Below, one piece after another: positions 42,001 through 52,857 of a stretch of DNA of 64,000 bases (the stretch's first letter is position 1; every line of letters starts with the position of its first letter). The DNA comes from Bufo bufo. Taxonomy: Eukaryota; Chordata; Amphibia; Anura; Bufonidae. The translations under genes and the position numbers were made by a program. The notes under the pieces are model-generated. The model made no database searches. It had not been told where the DNA came from and saw only the letters and a program-made list of their open reading frames with translations. Location of the stretch: contig NC_053389.1 in the NCBI RefSeq assembly GCF_905171765.1, positions 747,349,146 to 747,413,145 of the forward strand. Direction: 5' to 3'.

Positions 42001-44392
42001 TTATGTCAGCGCAGAATCTGTCTTCATGTCATAGCAGAGAATCAGGCTTCACGTCACCCACCACTGGAACAGGCCACTGTCACACATTTAGGCCCCGGCA
42101 CCCAGACAGAGGAGAGATGTCACGTAACAGAGAATCTGGCCTTATGTCAGCACAGAATCTGTCTTCATGTCATAGCAGAGAATCAGGCATCACGTCACCC
42201 ACCACTGGAACAGGCCACTGTCACACATTTAGGCCCCGGCACCCAGACAGAGGAGAGAGGTCCTGTAACAGAGAATCTGGCCTTATGTCAGCACAGAATC
42301 TGTCTTCATGTCATAGCAGAGAATCAGGCATCACGTCACCCACCACTGGAACAGGCCACTGTCACACATTTAGGCCCAGGCACCCAGGCAGAGGAGAGAG
42401 GTCGCGTAACAGAGAATCTGGCTTCATGTCAGCAGTCAGCACAGAATAAGTCTTCATGTCATAGCAGAGAATCAAGCATCACGTCACCCACCACTGGAAC
42501 AGACCACTGTCACACATTTAGGCCCAGGCACCCAGGCAGAGGAGAGAGGTCCCGTAACAGAGAATCTGGCCTTATGTCAGCGCAGAATCAGTCTTCATGT
42601 CATAGAAGAGAATCAGGCTTCACGTCACCCACCACTGGAACAGGCCACTGTCACACATTTAGGCCCAGGCACCCAGGCAGAGGAGAGAGGTCCCGTAACA
42701 GAGAATCTGGCCTTATGTCAGCACAGAATCTGTCTTCATGTCATAGCAGAGAATCAGGCATCACGTCACCCACCACTGGAACAGGCCACTGTCACACATT
42801 TAGGCCCAGGCACCCAGGCAGAGGAGAGAGGTCCTGTAACAGAGAATCTGGCCTTATGTCAGCGCAGAATCAGTCTTCATGTCATAGCAGAGAATCAGGC
42901 TTCACGTCACCCACCACTGGAACAGGCCACTGTCACACATTTAGGCCCCGGCACCCAGACAGAGGAGAGCGGTCCCGTAACAGAGAATCTGGCCTTATGT
43001 CAGCGCAGAATCAGTCTTCATGTCATAGCAGAGTATCAGGCTTCACGTCACCCACCACTGGAACAGGCCACTGTCACACATTTAGGCCCAGGCACCCAGG
43101 CAGAGGAGAGAGGTCCCGTAACAGAGAATCTGGCCTTATGTCAGCGCAGAATCAGTCTTCATGTCATAGCAGAGAATCAGGCTTCACGTCACCCACCACT
43201 GGAACAGGCCACTGTCACATATTTAGGCCCAGGCACCCAGGCAGAGGAGAGAGGTCGCGTAACAGAGAATCTGGCTTCATGTCAGCAGTCAGCACATATT
43301 AAGTCTTCATGTCATAGCAGAGAATCAAGCATCACGTCACCCACCACTGGAACAGGCCACTGTCACACATTTAGGCCCAGGCACCCAGGCAGAGGAGAGA
43401 GGTCCCGTAACAGAGAATCTGGCCTTATGTCAGCGCAGAATCAGTCTTCATGTCATAGCAGAGAATCAGGCTTCACGTCACCCACCACTGGAACAGGCCA
43501 CTGTCACACATTTAGGCCCAGGCACCCAGACAGAGGAGAGAGGTCCCGTAACAGAGAATCTGGCCTTATGTCAGCACAGAATCTGTCTTCATGTCATAGC
43601 AGAGAATCAGGCATCACGTCACCCACCACAGGAACAGGCCACTGTCAAACATTTAGGCCCAGGCACCCAGGCAGAGGAGAGAGGTCCCGTAACAGTGAAT
43701 CTGGCCTTATGTCAGCGCAGAATCAGTCTTCATGTCATAGCAGAGAATCAGGCTTCACGTCACCCACCACTGGAACAGGCCACTGTCACACATTTAGGCC
43801 CCGGCACCCAGACAGAGGAGAGCGGTCCCGTAACAAAGAATCTGGCCTTATGTCAGCGCAGAATCAGTCTTCATGTCATAGCAGAGTATCAGGCTTCACG
43901 TCACCCACCACTGGAACAGGCCACTGTCACACATTTAGGCCCAGGCCCCCAGGCAGAGGAGAGAGGTCCCGTAACAGAGAATCTGGCCTTATGTCAGCGC
44001 AGAATCAGTCTTCATGTCATAGCAGAGAATCAGGCTTCACGTCACCCACCACTGGAACAGGCCAATGTCACATATTTAGGCCCAGGCACCCAGGAAGAGG
44101 AGAGAGGTCGCGTAACAGAGAATCTGGCTTCATGTCAGCACAGAATAAGTCTTCATGTCATAGCAGAGAATCAGGCATCACGTCACCCACCACTGGAACA
44201 GGCCACTGTCACACATTTAGGCCCAGGCACCCAGGCAGAGGAGAGAGGTCGCGTAACAGAGAATCTGGCTTCATGTCAGCACAGAATAAGTCTTCATGTC
44301 ATAGCAGAGAATCAGGCTTCACGTCACCCACCACTGGAACAGGCCACTGTCACACATTTAGGCCCCGGCACCCAGACAGAGGAGAGGTTCAT
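39041..44392. repeat. 141-bp tandem array (about 37 units) inside hAT-A
   Basis: Each unit includes CTTCATGTCATAGCAGAGAA, TCACCCACCACTGGAACAGG, CCACTGTCACACATTTAGGC and AGGCAGAGGAGAGAGGTC. The period of 141 bp (39304, 39445, 39586...) is 47 codons, which keeps two forward frames open for hundreds of codons. The first 130 bp (39041-39168) are shortened founder-like units. A higher-order duplication of six units (39310-40155 and 40156-41001) looks identical. Four units carry an extra GTCAGCA (near 41150, 41720, 42430, 43285), spaced by 4, 5 and 6 units. The array ends abruptly at GGAGAGGTTC (44392). Confidence 0.95.
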
Positions 44393-44503
44393 TCAACTTT
44401 GGGTTGCCCCGCAATATAATGGTAAAATGAAATTAAAAATAGTATTGAATGAGGAAGTGCCCTGGAGTAGAATAATATATTGTTAAGGGGAGGTAGTTAA
44501 TAT

Positions 44504-47500
44504 CTAATCTGCACAAGGGATGGACAGGTCCTGTGGGATCCATGCCTGGTTCATTTTTATGAACGTCAGCTTGTCCACATTGGCTGTAGACAGGCGGCTG
44601 CGTTTGTCTGTAATGAGGCCCCCTGCCGTGCTGAATACACGTTCAGACAAAACGCTGGCCGCCGGGCAGGCCAGCACCTCCAAGGCATAAAAGGCTAGCT
44701 CTGGCCACGTGGACAATTTGGAGACCCAGAAGTTGAATGGGGCCGAACCATCAGTCAGTACGTGGAGGGGTGTGCACAGGTACTGTTCCACCATGTTAGT
44801 GAAATGTTGCCTCCTGCTAACACGTTCCGTATCAGGTGGTGGTGCACTTAGCTGTGGCGTGTTGACAAAACTTTTCCACATCTCTGCCATGCTAACCCTG
44901 CCCTCAGAGGAGCTGGGCGTGACACATCTGCTTTGGCGACCTCTTGCTCCTCCTCTGCCTTCGCCTTGGGCTTCCACTGGTTCCCCTGTGACATTTGGGA
45001 ATGCTCTCAGTAGCGCGTCTACCAACGTGCGCTTGTACTCGCGCATCTTCCTATCACGCTCCAGTGTAGGAAGTAAGGTGGGCACATTGTCTTTCTACCG
45101 GGGATCCAGCAGGGTGGCAACCCAGTAGTCCGCACACGTTAAAATGTGGGCAACTCTGCTGTCGTTGCGCAGGCACTGCAGCATGTAGTCGCTCATGTGT
45201 GCCAGGCTGCCCAGAGTTAAGGACAAGCTGTCCTCTGTGGGAGGCGTATCGTCATCGTCCTGTGTTTCCCCCCAGCCACGCACCAGTGATGGGCCCGAGC
45301 TGCTTTGGGTGCCACCCCGCTGTGAACATGCTTCATCCTCATCCTCCTCCACCTCCTCCTCATCCTCGTCCTCCAGTAGTGGGCCCTGTCTGGCCACATT
45401 TGTACCTGGCCTCTGGTGTTGCAAAAAACCTCCCTCTGAGTCACTTCGAAGAGACTGGCCTGAAAGTGCTAAAAATGACCCCTCTTCCTCCTCTTCCTCC
45501 TGGGCCACCTCCTCTTCCATCATCGCCCTAAGTGTTTTCTCAAGGAGACATAGAAGTGGTATTGTAACGCTGATAACGGCATCATCGCCACTGGCCATGT
45601 TGGTGGAGTACTCGAAACAGCGCAACAGGGCACACAGGTCTCGCATGGAAGCCCAGTCATTGGTGGTGAAGTGTGTCTGATCCACAGTGCGACTGACCTG
45701 TGCGTGCTGCAGCTGAAACTCCACTATGGCCTGCTGCTGCTCGCACAGTCTGTCCAGCATATGCAAGGTGGAGTTCCACCTGGGGGTACGTCGCATATGA
45801 GGCGGTGAGCGGGAATGCAGAAGTTATGCTGTAGCGCAGACAGGCGAGCAGCGGCAGGGTGTGAACGCCGGAAGCGCGAACAGACGGCCCGCACTTTATG
45901 CAGCAGCTCTGACATGTCGGGGTAGTTGCGAATGAACTTCTGCACCACCAAATTCAGCACATGCGCCAGGCAAGGGATGTGCGTCAAACCGGCTAGTCCC
46001 AGAGCTGCAACGAGATTTCGCCCATTATCGCACACCACCAGGCCGGGCTTGAGGCTCACCGGCAGCAACCACTCGTCGGTCTGTTGTTCTATACCCCGCC
46101 ACAACTCCTGTGCGGTGTGGGGCCTGTCCCCCAAACATATGAGTTTCAGAATGGCCTGCTGACGTTTACCCCGTGCTGTGCTGAAGTTGGTGGTGAAGGT
46201 GTGTGGCTGACTGGATGAGCAGGTGGAAGAAGAGGAGGAGGAAGCTGAGTAGGAGGAGGAGGAGACAGGAGGCAAAGAATGTTGCCCTGTGATCCTTGGC
46301 GGCGGAAGGACGTTCGCCAAACAGCTCTCCGCCTGGGGCCCAGCCGCCACTACATTTACCCAGTGTGCAGTTAGGGAGATATAGCGTCCCTGGCCGTGCT
46401 TACTGGTCCACGTATCTGTGGTTAGGTGGACCTTGCCACAGATGGCGTTGCGCAGTGCACACTTGATTTTATCGGACACTTGTTTGTGCAGGGAAGGCAC
46501 GGCTCTCTTGGAGAAGTAGTGGCGGCTGGGAACAACATACTGTGGGACAGCAAGCGACATGAGCTGTTTGAAGCTGTGTGTGTCCACCAGCCTAAATGAC
46601 AGCATTTCATAGGCCAGTAGTTTAGAATGCTGGCATTCAGGGCCAGGGATCGAGGGTGGCTAGGTGGGAATTTACGCTTTCTCTCAAATGTTTGTGAGAT
46701 GGAGAGCTGAACGCTGCCGTGTGACATGGTTGAGATGCTTGGTGACGCAGGTGGTGGTGTTGGTGGTACATCCCATGTTTGCTGGGCGGCAGGTGCCAAC
46801 GTTCCTCCAGAGGCAGAGGAAGAGGCCGAGGCGGCGGCAGCAGCAGCAGAAGAGGCCGAGGCGGCGGCAGCAGCAGAAGAGGCCGAGGCGGCAGCAGCAG
46901 AAGAGGCAGCAGGGGGAGCCTGAGTGACTTCCTTGTTTTTAAGGTGTTTACTCCACTGCAGTTCATGCTTTGCATGCAGGTGCCTGGTCATGCAGGTTGT
47001 GCTAAGGTTCAGAACGTTAATGCCTCGCTTCAGGCTCTGATGGCACAGCGTGCAAACCACTCGGGTCTTGTCGTCAGCACATTGTTTGAAGAAGTGCCAT
47101 GCCAGGGAACTCCTTGAAGCTGCCTTTGGGGTGCTCGGTCCCAGATGGCGGCGGTCAGTAGCAGGCGGAGTCTCTTGGCGGCGGGTGTTCTGATTTTGCC
47201 CACTGCTCCCTCTTTTGCTACGCTGTTGGCTCGGTCTCACCACTGCCTCTTCCTCCGAACTGTGAAAGTCAGTGGCACGACCTTCATTCCATGTGGGGTC
47301 TAGGACCTCATCGTCCCCTGCATCGTCTTCCACCCAGTCTTGATCCCTGACCTCCTGTTCAGTCTGCACACTGCAGAAAGACGCAGCAGTTGGCACCTGT
47401 GTTTCGTCATCATCAGAGACGTGCTGAGGTGGTATTCCCATGTCCTCATCATCAGGAAACATAAGTGGTTGTGCGTTAGTGCATTCTATCTCTATCGCGT

Positions 47501-47935
47501 AGGTGGATGCCCTTGGGAAACCCTGGCAGCAGAGTCTTCAAACAGCATAAGAGACTGCTGCATAACTTGAGGCTCAGACAGTTTCCCTGATATGCATGGG
47601 GGTGATGTGACAGACTGATGGGCTTGGTTTTCATGCGCCATCTGTGCGCTTTCAGCAGAAGACTGGGTGGGAGATAATGTGAACGTGCTGGATGCACTGT
47701 CGGCCACCCAATTGACTAATGCCTGTTCCTGCTCAGGCCTTACCATCCTTAGAACGGCATTGGGCCCCACCAAATATCCCTGTAAATTCTGGCGGCTACT
47801 GGGACCTGAGGAAGTTGGTACACTAGGACGTGTGGCTGTGGCAGAACGGCCACTTCCTCTCCCAGCACCAGAGGGTCCACTAACACCACCACGACCATGT
47901 CCACGTCCGCGTCCCTTATTAGATGTTTTCCTCAT
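44504..47935 (-). pseudogene. hAT-A transposase (BED finger, RNase H-like core), broken
   Basis: N to C on the minus strand: a GR-rich and QQSLMLFEDSA-containing N-terminus (47935-47492), an acidic segment, and a BED zinc finger (CTLCHQ...RHLHAKH, about 47070-46960). An alanine/serine-rich linker follows. The catalytic core has TTDTWTSKHGQG (first aspartate, about 46420), VVCDNGRNLV (second, about 46030), RWNSTLHMLDRL (about 45770) and FEYSTNMASG (catalytic glutamate, about 45600). The hAT C-terminal domain is ACPAASVLSERVFSTAGG and KLTFIKMNQAW (44690-44540). Lesions: frame changes near 47480, 46622 and 45788, and a TAG replacing a tyrosine in LLDPRYKDN at about 45097. Otherwise complete in domain order, so the break-up is recent relative to hAT-B. 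Confidence 0.9.
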
Positions 47936-48409
47936 TGTTCCCGTTCACCACAATATTGAGAATGGCAAATTTGGGAATAGTTTTTCAACCCAGAAAAAAA
48001 GTGTGCTTTTACGGTCGCTACAAATAACTTGACCAGCTAAAACAGTACAGATTTGGTTGAATAGAAATGTGAGACCTGATTTTTTTTGCACTGTGTGACA
48101 GGTTAAGGTTTAATCTCAGAATCAGACTTCTATCTGCACGGTAGCGTGTGTCTTAGGTTTTTCTGAATGACACTATCAGTACCTTCAATGTAAGATATCC
48201 TTTTTGGGATAGATTTCAAGTAGGCCTCAAATACCAGAAACTAGGTATTTTGAGAATGGCAAATTTGGGAATAGTTTTTCAAACCAGAAAAAAAAATGTG
48301 CTTTTACGGTCACTACAAATAACTTGACCAGCTAAAACAGTACAGATTTGCTTGAATAGAAATGTCAGGTCTATTTTTTAGGCGCTGGATGACAGGCTCA
48401 ACTTGCCCC

Positions 48410-48690
48410 TGATGTAGTATATGGCCAAAAAATAACCACACTGTTGATGGTTAAATGCACTTGGGTGACACAGGCTCAGTCTGCACCAGATGTAGTATAT
48501 GGCCAAAAAATAATCAGACTGTTGATGGTTAAATGCACTTCGGTGACACAGGCTCAGCCTGCAGCTGATGTAGTATATGGCCAAAAAATAACCAGACTGT
48601 TGATGGTTAAATGCACTTCGGTGACACAGGCTCAGCCTGCAGCTGATGTAGGATATAGCACAAAATAACCACACTATTGATGGTTAAATA
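48410..48690 (-). repeat. 78-bp tandem repeats in hAT-A 5' region
   Basis: Three to four units of GATGTAGTATATGGCC, TGTTGATGGTTAAATGCAC and TGACACAGGCTCAG at 78-bp spacing (48412, 48490...). A pair of longer duplicated blocks (47955-48060 and 48245-48350, AATGGCAAATTTGGGAATAG) lies beside them. Position matches the tandem repeats upstream of the gene in the other hAT copies. Confidence 0.85.
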
Positions 48691-49207
48691 CACTCACAAA
48701 ATGGCCGCCGATCACCCCAGAAAAAAAGTGATCTAAAAATCTAAAAACGCTCTGGGCAGCCTCAAAAAAGTGAGCAAGTCAATACTAGCACTTCAATGAT
48801 CCACAGCTGCAGATCGATCACAGAATGAAGTCTTTTGGAGGAGTTAATCACTGCCTAATCTCGCCCTAACGTCGCAGCTGCAACCTCTCCCTATGCTTCA
48901 ATCAGCAGAGTGACGTGCAGCGCAACGTGACCCAAGCTTATATAGAGGCTGGGTCACATGCTGCACTGGCCAATCACAGCCATGCCAATCGTAGGCAAGG
49001 CTGTGATGGCCTCTTGGGGCAAGTAGTATGACGCTTGTTGATTGGCTTCTTTGCAGCCTTTCAAAAAGCGCCAAGAAAGCGCCGAACACCGAACCCGAAC
49101 ACGGACTTTTACGAAAATGTTCGGGTTCGGGTCCGTGTCACGGACACCCCAAAATTCGGTACGAACCCGAACTATACAGTTCGGGTTCGCTCATCCCTAA
49201 ACATGAA

Positions 49208-49803
49208 TCAAGGGGGGTTGGTGAGTGATAAAAAGCAGCTCCTGTGTCAAAAGACAGCTTACTGTATGTGAGAGAAAGGTTCAGCTATGTAGAGTATGTA
49301 CTGCCCCAGCAGTTATTTATGGCATATAGAAGGAGAGAAGGATCATCTACAGAGAGAAGAGGAGGGGACAATGAGGTCTGGCAGCTGCAGGAAATATGGA
49401 CACCAATCTGATTACCTTGACCTATAGAGCGTAGAGACTATGAACATAATCCCTTGCTGAGAGACTGATGCTCCCATGGCATTGATGTTGGCAAAGTTTA
49501 TTAATGCCAGGGAAGAGTGGGGAATGGTAGTAGCGTCTTGAAAAGGTTAACATAATTTATTGTACATTTTATCCTTTGTTATTGAAGCCTACACATTAGA
49601 AAGGCCATAAAATGGTGTTGTCCATCAAAAGTCATTGCTGGCCAGACAGATGGCAGAGGCAAGATAATTAACCCTCCGGGAAGTGTCAGTCATTCTGATC
49701 GTATTTCACTTTTTCTCAATCTATTAGCTGATTTTATCATGAATTATAAATATATTAATATGTCTGTGCATCATATCTGTATAAACATCACGTGTAATAT
49801 ATA
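49208..49803. other. Unassigned spacer
   Basis: AT-rich sequence between hAT-A and a Tc1 element. No gene, RNA or repeat structure was recognised. Confidence 0.5.
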
Positions 49804-51421
49804 TACAGTTGCAAGAAAAAGTATGTGAACCCTTTGGAATGATATTGATTTCTGCACAAATTGGTCATAAAATGTGATCTGATCTTCATCTAAGTCACAA
49901 CAATAGACAATCACAGTCTGCTTAAACTAATAACACACACAGAATTAAATGTTACCATGTTTTTATTGAACACACCATGTAGACATTCACAGTGCAGGTG
50001 GAAAAAGTATGTGAATCCCTAGACTAATGACATCTCCAAGAGCTAATTGTAGTGAGGTGTCAGCCAACTGGAGTCCAATCAATGAGATGAGATTTGAGGT
50101 GTTGGTTATAGCTGCCCTGCCCTATAAAAAAAACACACCAGTTCTGGGTTTGCTTTTCACAAGAAGCATTGCCTGATGTGAATGATGCCTCGCAGAAAAG
50201 AGCTCTCAGAAGACCTACGATTAAGAATTGTTGACTTGCATAAAGCTGGAAAGGGTTATAAAAGTATCTCCAAAAGCCTTGCTGTTCATCAGTCCATGGT
50301 AAGACAAATTGTCTATAAATGGAGAAAGCTCAGCACTGCTGCTACTCTCCCTAGGAGTGGCCGTCCTGTAAAGATGACTGCAAGAGCACAGCGCAGACTG
50401 CTCAATGAGGTGAAGAAGAATCCTAGAGTGTCAGCTAAAGACTAACAAAAGTCTCTGGCATATGCTAACATCCCTGTTAGCGAATCTACGATACGTAAAA
50501 CACTAAACAAGAATGGATTTCATGGGAGGATACCACAGAGGAAGCCACTGCTGTCCAAAAAAAACATTGCTGCACGTTTACAGTTTGCACAAGAGCACCT
50601 GGATGTTCCACAGCAGTACTGGCAAAATATTCTTTGGACAGATGAAACCAAAGTTGAGTTGTTTGGAAGAAACATACAACACTATGTGTGGAGAAAGAGG
50701 CACAGCACACCTACATCAAAACCTCATCCCAACTGTGAAGTATGGTGGTGGAGGCATCATGGTTTGGGGCTGCTTTGCTGCATCAGAGCCTGGACGGATT
50801 GCTATCATCGAAGGAAAAATGAATTCCCAAGTTTATCAAGACATTTTGCAGGAGAACTTAAGGCCATCTGTCCACCAGCTGAAGCTCAACAGAAGATGGG
50901 TGTTGCAATAGGACAGCGAACCAAAGCATAGAAGTAAATGAACAACAGAATGGCTAAAACAGAAGAAAATATGCCTTCTGGAGTGGCCCAGTCAGAGTCC
51001 TGACCTCAACCCGATTGAGATGCTGTGGCATGACCTCAAGAAAGCAATTCACACCAGGCATCCCAAGAATATTGCTGAACTGAAACAGTTCTGTAAAGAG
51101 GAATGGTTAAGAATTACTCCTGACCGTTGTGCACGTCTAATCTGCAACTACAGGAAACGTTTGGTTGAAGTTATTGCTGCCAAAGGAGGTTCAACCAGTT
51201 ATTAAATCCAAGGGTTCACATACTTTTTCCACCTGCACTGTGAATGTTTAAATGGTGTGTTCAATAAAAACATGGTAACATTTAATTCTTTGTGTGTTGT
51301 TAGTTTAAGCAGGCTGTGATTGTCTATTGTTGTGACTTAGATGAAGATCAGATCACATTTTATGACCAATTTGTACAGAAATCCATATCATTCCAAAGGG
51401 TTCACATACTTTTTCTTGCAA

Positions 51422-51426
<5 letters not shown>
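49804..51426 (+). mobile_element. Tc1-type element with long terminal inverted repeats
   Basis: The ends are TACAGTTGCAAGAAAAAGTA and the exact inverse. The inverted repeat continues with AACCCTTTGGAATGATAT and further pairs, over about 200 bp with internal direct motifs (GAAAAAGTATGTGAA recurs near 50000). TA at each boundary. Length 1623 bp is normal for a full Tc1 copy. Confidence 0.9.
50182..51205 (+). pseudogene. Tc1 transposase, lightly damaged
   Basis: The first frame (from [20 protein letters not shown]) holds the helix-turn-helix domain and an AT-hook-like SGRPVK. TAA at 50443 interrupts it. The same frame continues through WTDETKVELF (first catalytic aspartate, about 50640). A frameshift near 50700 moves GGGIMVWGCFAASEPG to another frame. 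A TAG (50909) precedes the second aspartate (DSEPKH), a TGA lies at about 50939, and the last part has SPDLNPIEMLWHDLKK (glutamate, about 51012) to KGGSTSY. All three catalytic residues survive; only about four lesions separate it from an open gene. Confidence 0.9.
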
Positions 51427-51480
<54 letters not shown>

Positions 51481-51481
51481 T
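51427..51481. repeat. (TA)n(GATA)n microsatellite
   Basis: A run of TA dinucleotides followed by about seven GATA units between the Tc1 end and the LTR. A shorter copy of it lies at 52326-52366 because of the tandem duplication of this region. Confidence 0.9.
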
Positions 51482-51889
51482 TGTGACACAGTGAGAGGAG
51501 TTGGTCTGGGAAAACAGGTATTTTCCTCCCAGCATGTGCTGCTGGGTTGATTTACAGCCAGGTGAGGTCAAATACCGGATCAGATTTTAAGTGGGGTCTG
51601 GGTTTTGGCAGCACCTGGCTGTCCTTAAATAGACAGCTGGGCTCAGAAGCTAGGTCTCTGGCTTGCTACCTGTTTGGCGTGAAAACAGGTTGGTGTTGAT
51701 ATGGTCAAGGACTCTTTGAGGCAGAATTGCTGCATGGTGTGAATTACCACAAGGTGACTTTTTGCTTGATTATGATCGCTTGTTTCGTCACTTGCCTAAA
51801 GTGTGAATAAAAAACTGTTTGACCCAAACAACTTGTTGTTGCCTCTATACTGCGTCCACTAATCCTGTCTACCAGAGCGAAACCCAACA
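51482..51889 (+). repeat. 5' LTR, first copy
   Basis: 408 bp, TGTGACACAG to AACCCAACA. The bases after it (TGGTGGAGGATGCGGGC) probably form the primer-binding site. Compared with the 3' LTR it lacks about 36 bp around TTGGGATCTGGGAGCC. Confidence 0.9.
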
Positions 51890-51942
51890 AATGGTGGAGG
51901 ATGCGGGCAAGGGCAGTGAGGCTGGCGTGAACGCTGATATTT

Positions 51943-52256
51943 TTGGTTTCTACATTTTTCAGGCACGTTTGTATGTCGTACGGTAACCCAGCTGTATTAC
52001 AACCAGTGTCCCATGACAAAATGGAGGCTGTTGTGAAGGCCCTCATGGAGGCTAATCTTCAGCAGCGAGAGACAAACCTGCAGCAATGCGAGGCTAATAA
52101 TCAGCAGCAGGAGACTAACCAGTTGCTGCTACAACACATGATGGCTTTACAGACAGCAAGAGCAACCCTGAGCGTCCATGATACCCATAAAACAGTCCAT
52201 GCAGCGATTCCTAAGTTGACCCCCGCAGACGACATCGAAACCTACATGGTGATGTA
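51943..52256 (+). pseudogene. gag N-terminal fragment (first duplicate)
   Basis: The frame from about MSYGNPAVLQPVSHDKMEAV runs through a glutamine-rich coiled-coil-like stretch (LQQRETNLQQCEANNQQQET) and TPADDIETYMVMY, then is cut by the duplication junction. It lacks the TGA found in the second duplicate. Confidence 0.8.
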
Positions 52257-52334
52257 CATTTTATGACCAATTTGTACAGAAATCCATATCATTCCAAAGG
52301 GTTCACATACTTTTTCTTGCAACTGTATATATAT

Positions 52335-52365
<31 letters not shown>

Positions 52366-52366
52366 T

Positions 52367-52774
52367 TGTGACACAGTGAGAGGAGTTGGTCTGGGAAAAC
52401 AGGTATTTTCCTCCCAGCATGTGCTGCTGGGTTGATTTACAGCCAGGTGAGGTCAAATACCGGATCAGATTTTAAGTGGGGTCTGGGTTTTGGCAGCACC
52501 TGGCTGTCCTTAAATAGACAGCTGTGCTCAGAAGCTAGGTCTCTGGCTTGCTACCTGTTTGGCGTGAAAACAGGTTGGTGTTGATATGGTCAAGGACTCT
52601 TTGAGGCAGAATTGCTGCATGGTGTGAATTACCACAAGGTGACTTTTTGCTTGATTATGATCGCTTGTTTCGTCACTTGCCTAAAGTGTGAATAAAAAAC
52701 TGTTTGACCCAAACAACTTGTTGTTGCCTCTATACTGCGTCCACTAATCCTGTCTACCAGAGCGAAACCCAACA
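52367..52774 (+). repeat. 5' LTR, second copy (duplicate)
   Basis: Same length and sequence as 51482-51889 apart from about two substitutions (for example CAGCTGTGCTCAG). Confidence 0.9.
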
Positions 52775-52857
52775 AATGGTGGAAGATGCGGGCAAGGGCA
52801 GTGAGGCTGGCGTGAACGCTGATATTTTTGGTTTCTACATTTTTCAGGCACGTTTGT

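Larger units (their letters stand above)
38745..49199 (-). mobile_element. hAT-A: complete 10.45-kb hAT transposon
   Basis: The termini are TAGAGTTGAGCGAACAC (left) and GGTTCGCTCATCCCTA (right), inverted hAT ends. They are flanked by a perfect 8-bp duplication AACATGAA (38737-38744 and 49200-49207). Subterminal regions (38757-38880, 49083-49188) are dense in GTTCGGGTTCG/CGAACCCGAAC motifs on both strands, plausible transposase binding sites. Inside, from right to left: 78-bp tandem repeats, a broken transposase gene (47935-44504), and a 5.3-kb array of 141-bp repeats. Large for the superfamily. It cannot now make its own enzyme, but its ends look usable. Confidence 0.9.

Noticed and set aside
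39041..44392. Regularly repeated units considered as a CRISPR array
   Set aside because: Units are 141 bp and contiguous, with no unique spacers, in eukaryotic DNA inside a hAT.
39119..44486. Very long forward open frames (up to 872 codons) of 47-residue repeats, resembling a repetitive secreted or structural protein
   Set aside because: The 141-bp period is a multiple of three and two different frames are open at once over the same DNA. Frame-breaking 7-bp duplications occur and there is no start context, so this is a by-product of the tandem array.
45195..45680. Plus-strand serine-rich frames opposite the hAT-A transposase
   Set aside because: They are antisense to the acidic, low-complexity part of the transposase gene and reflect its codon bias.
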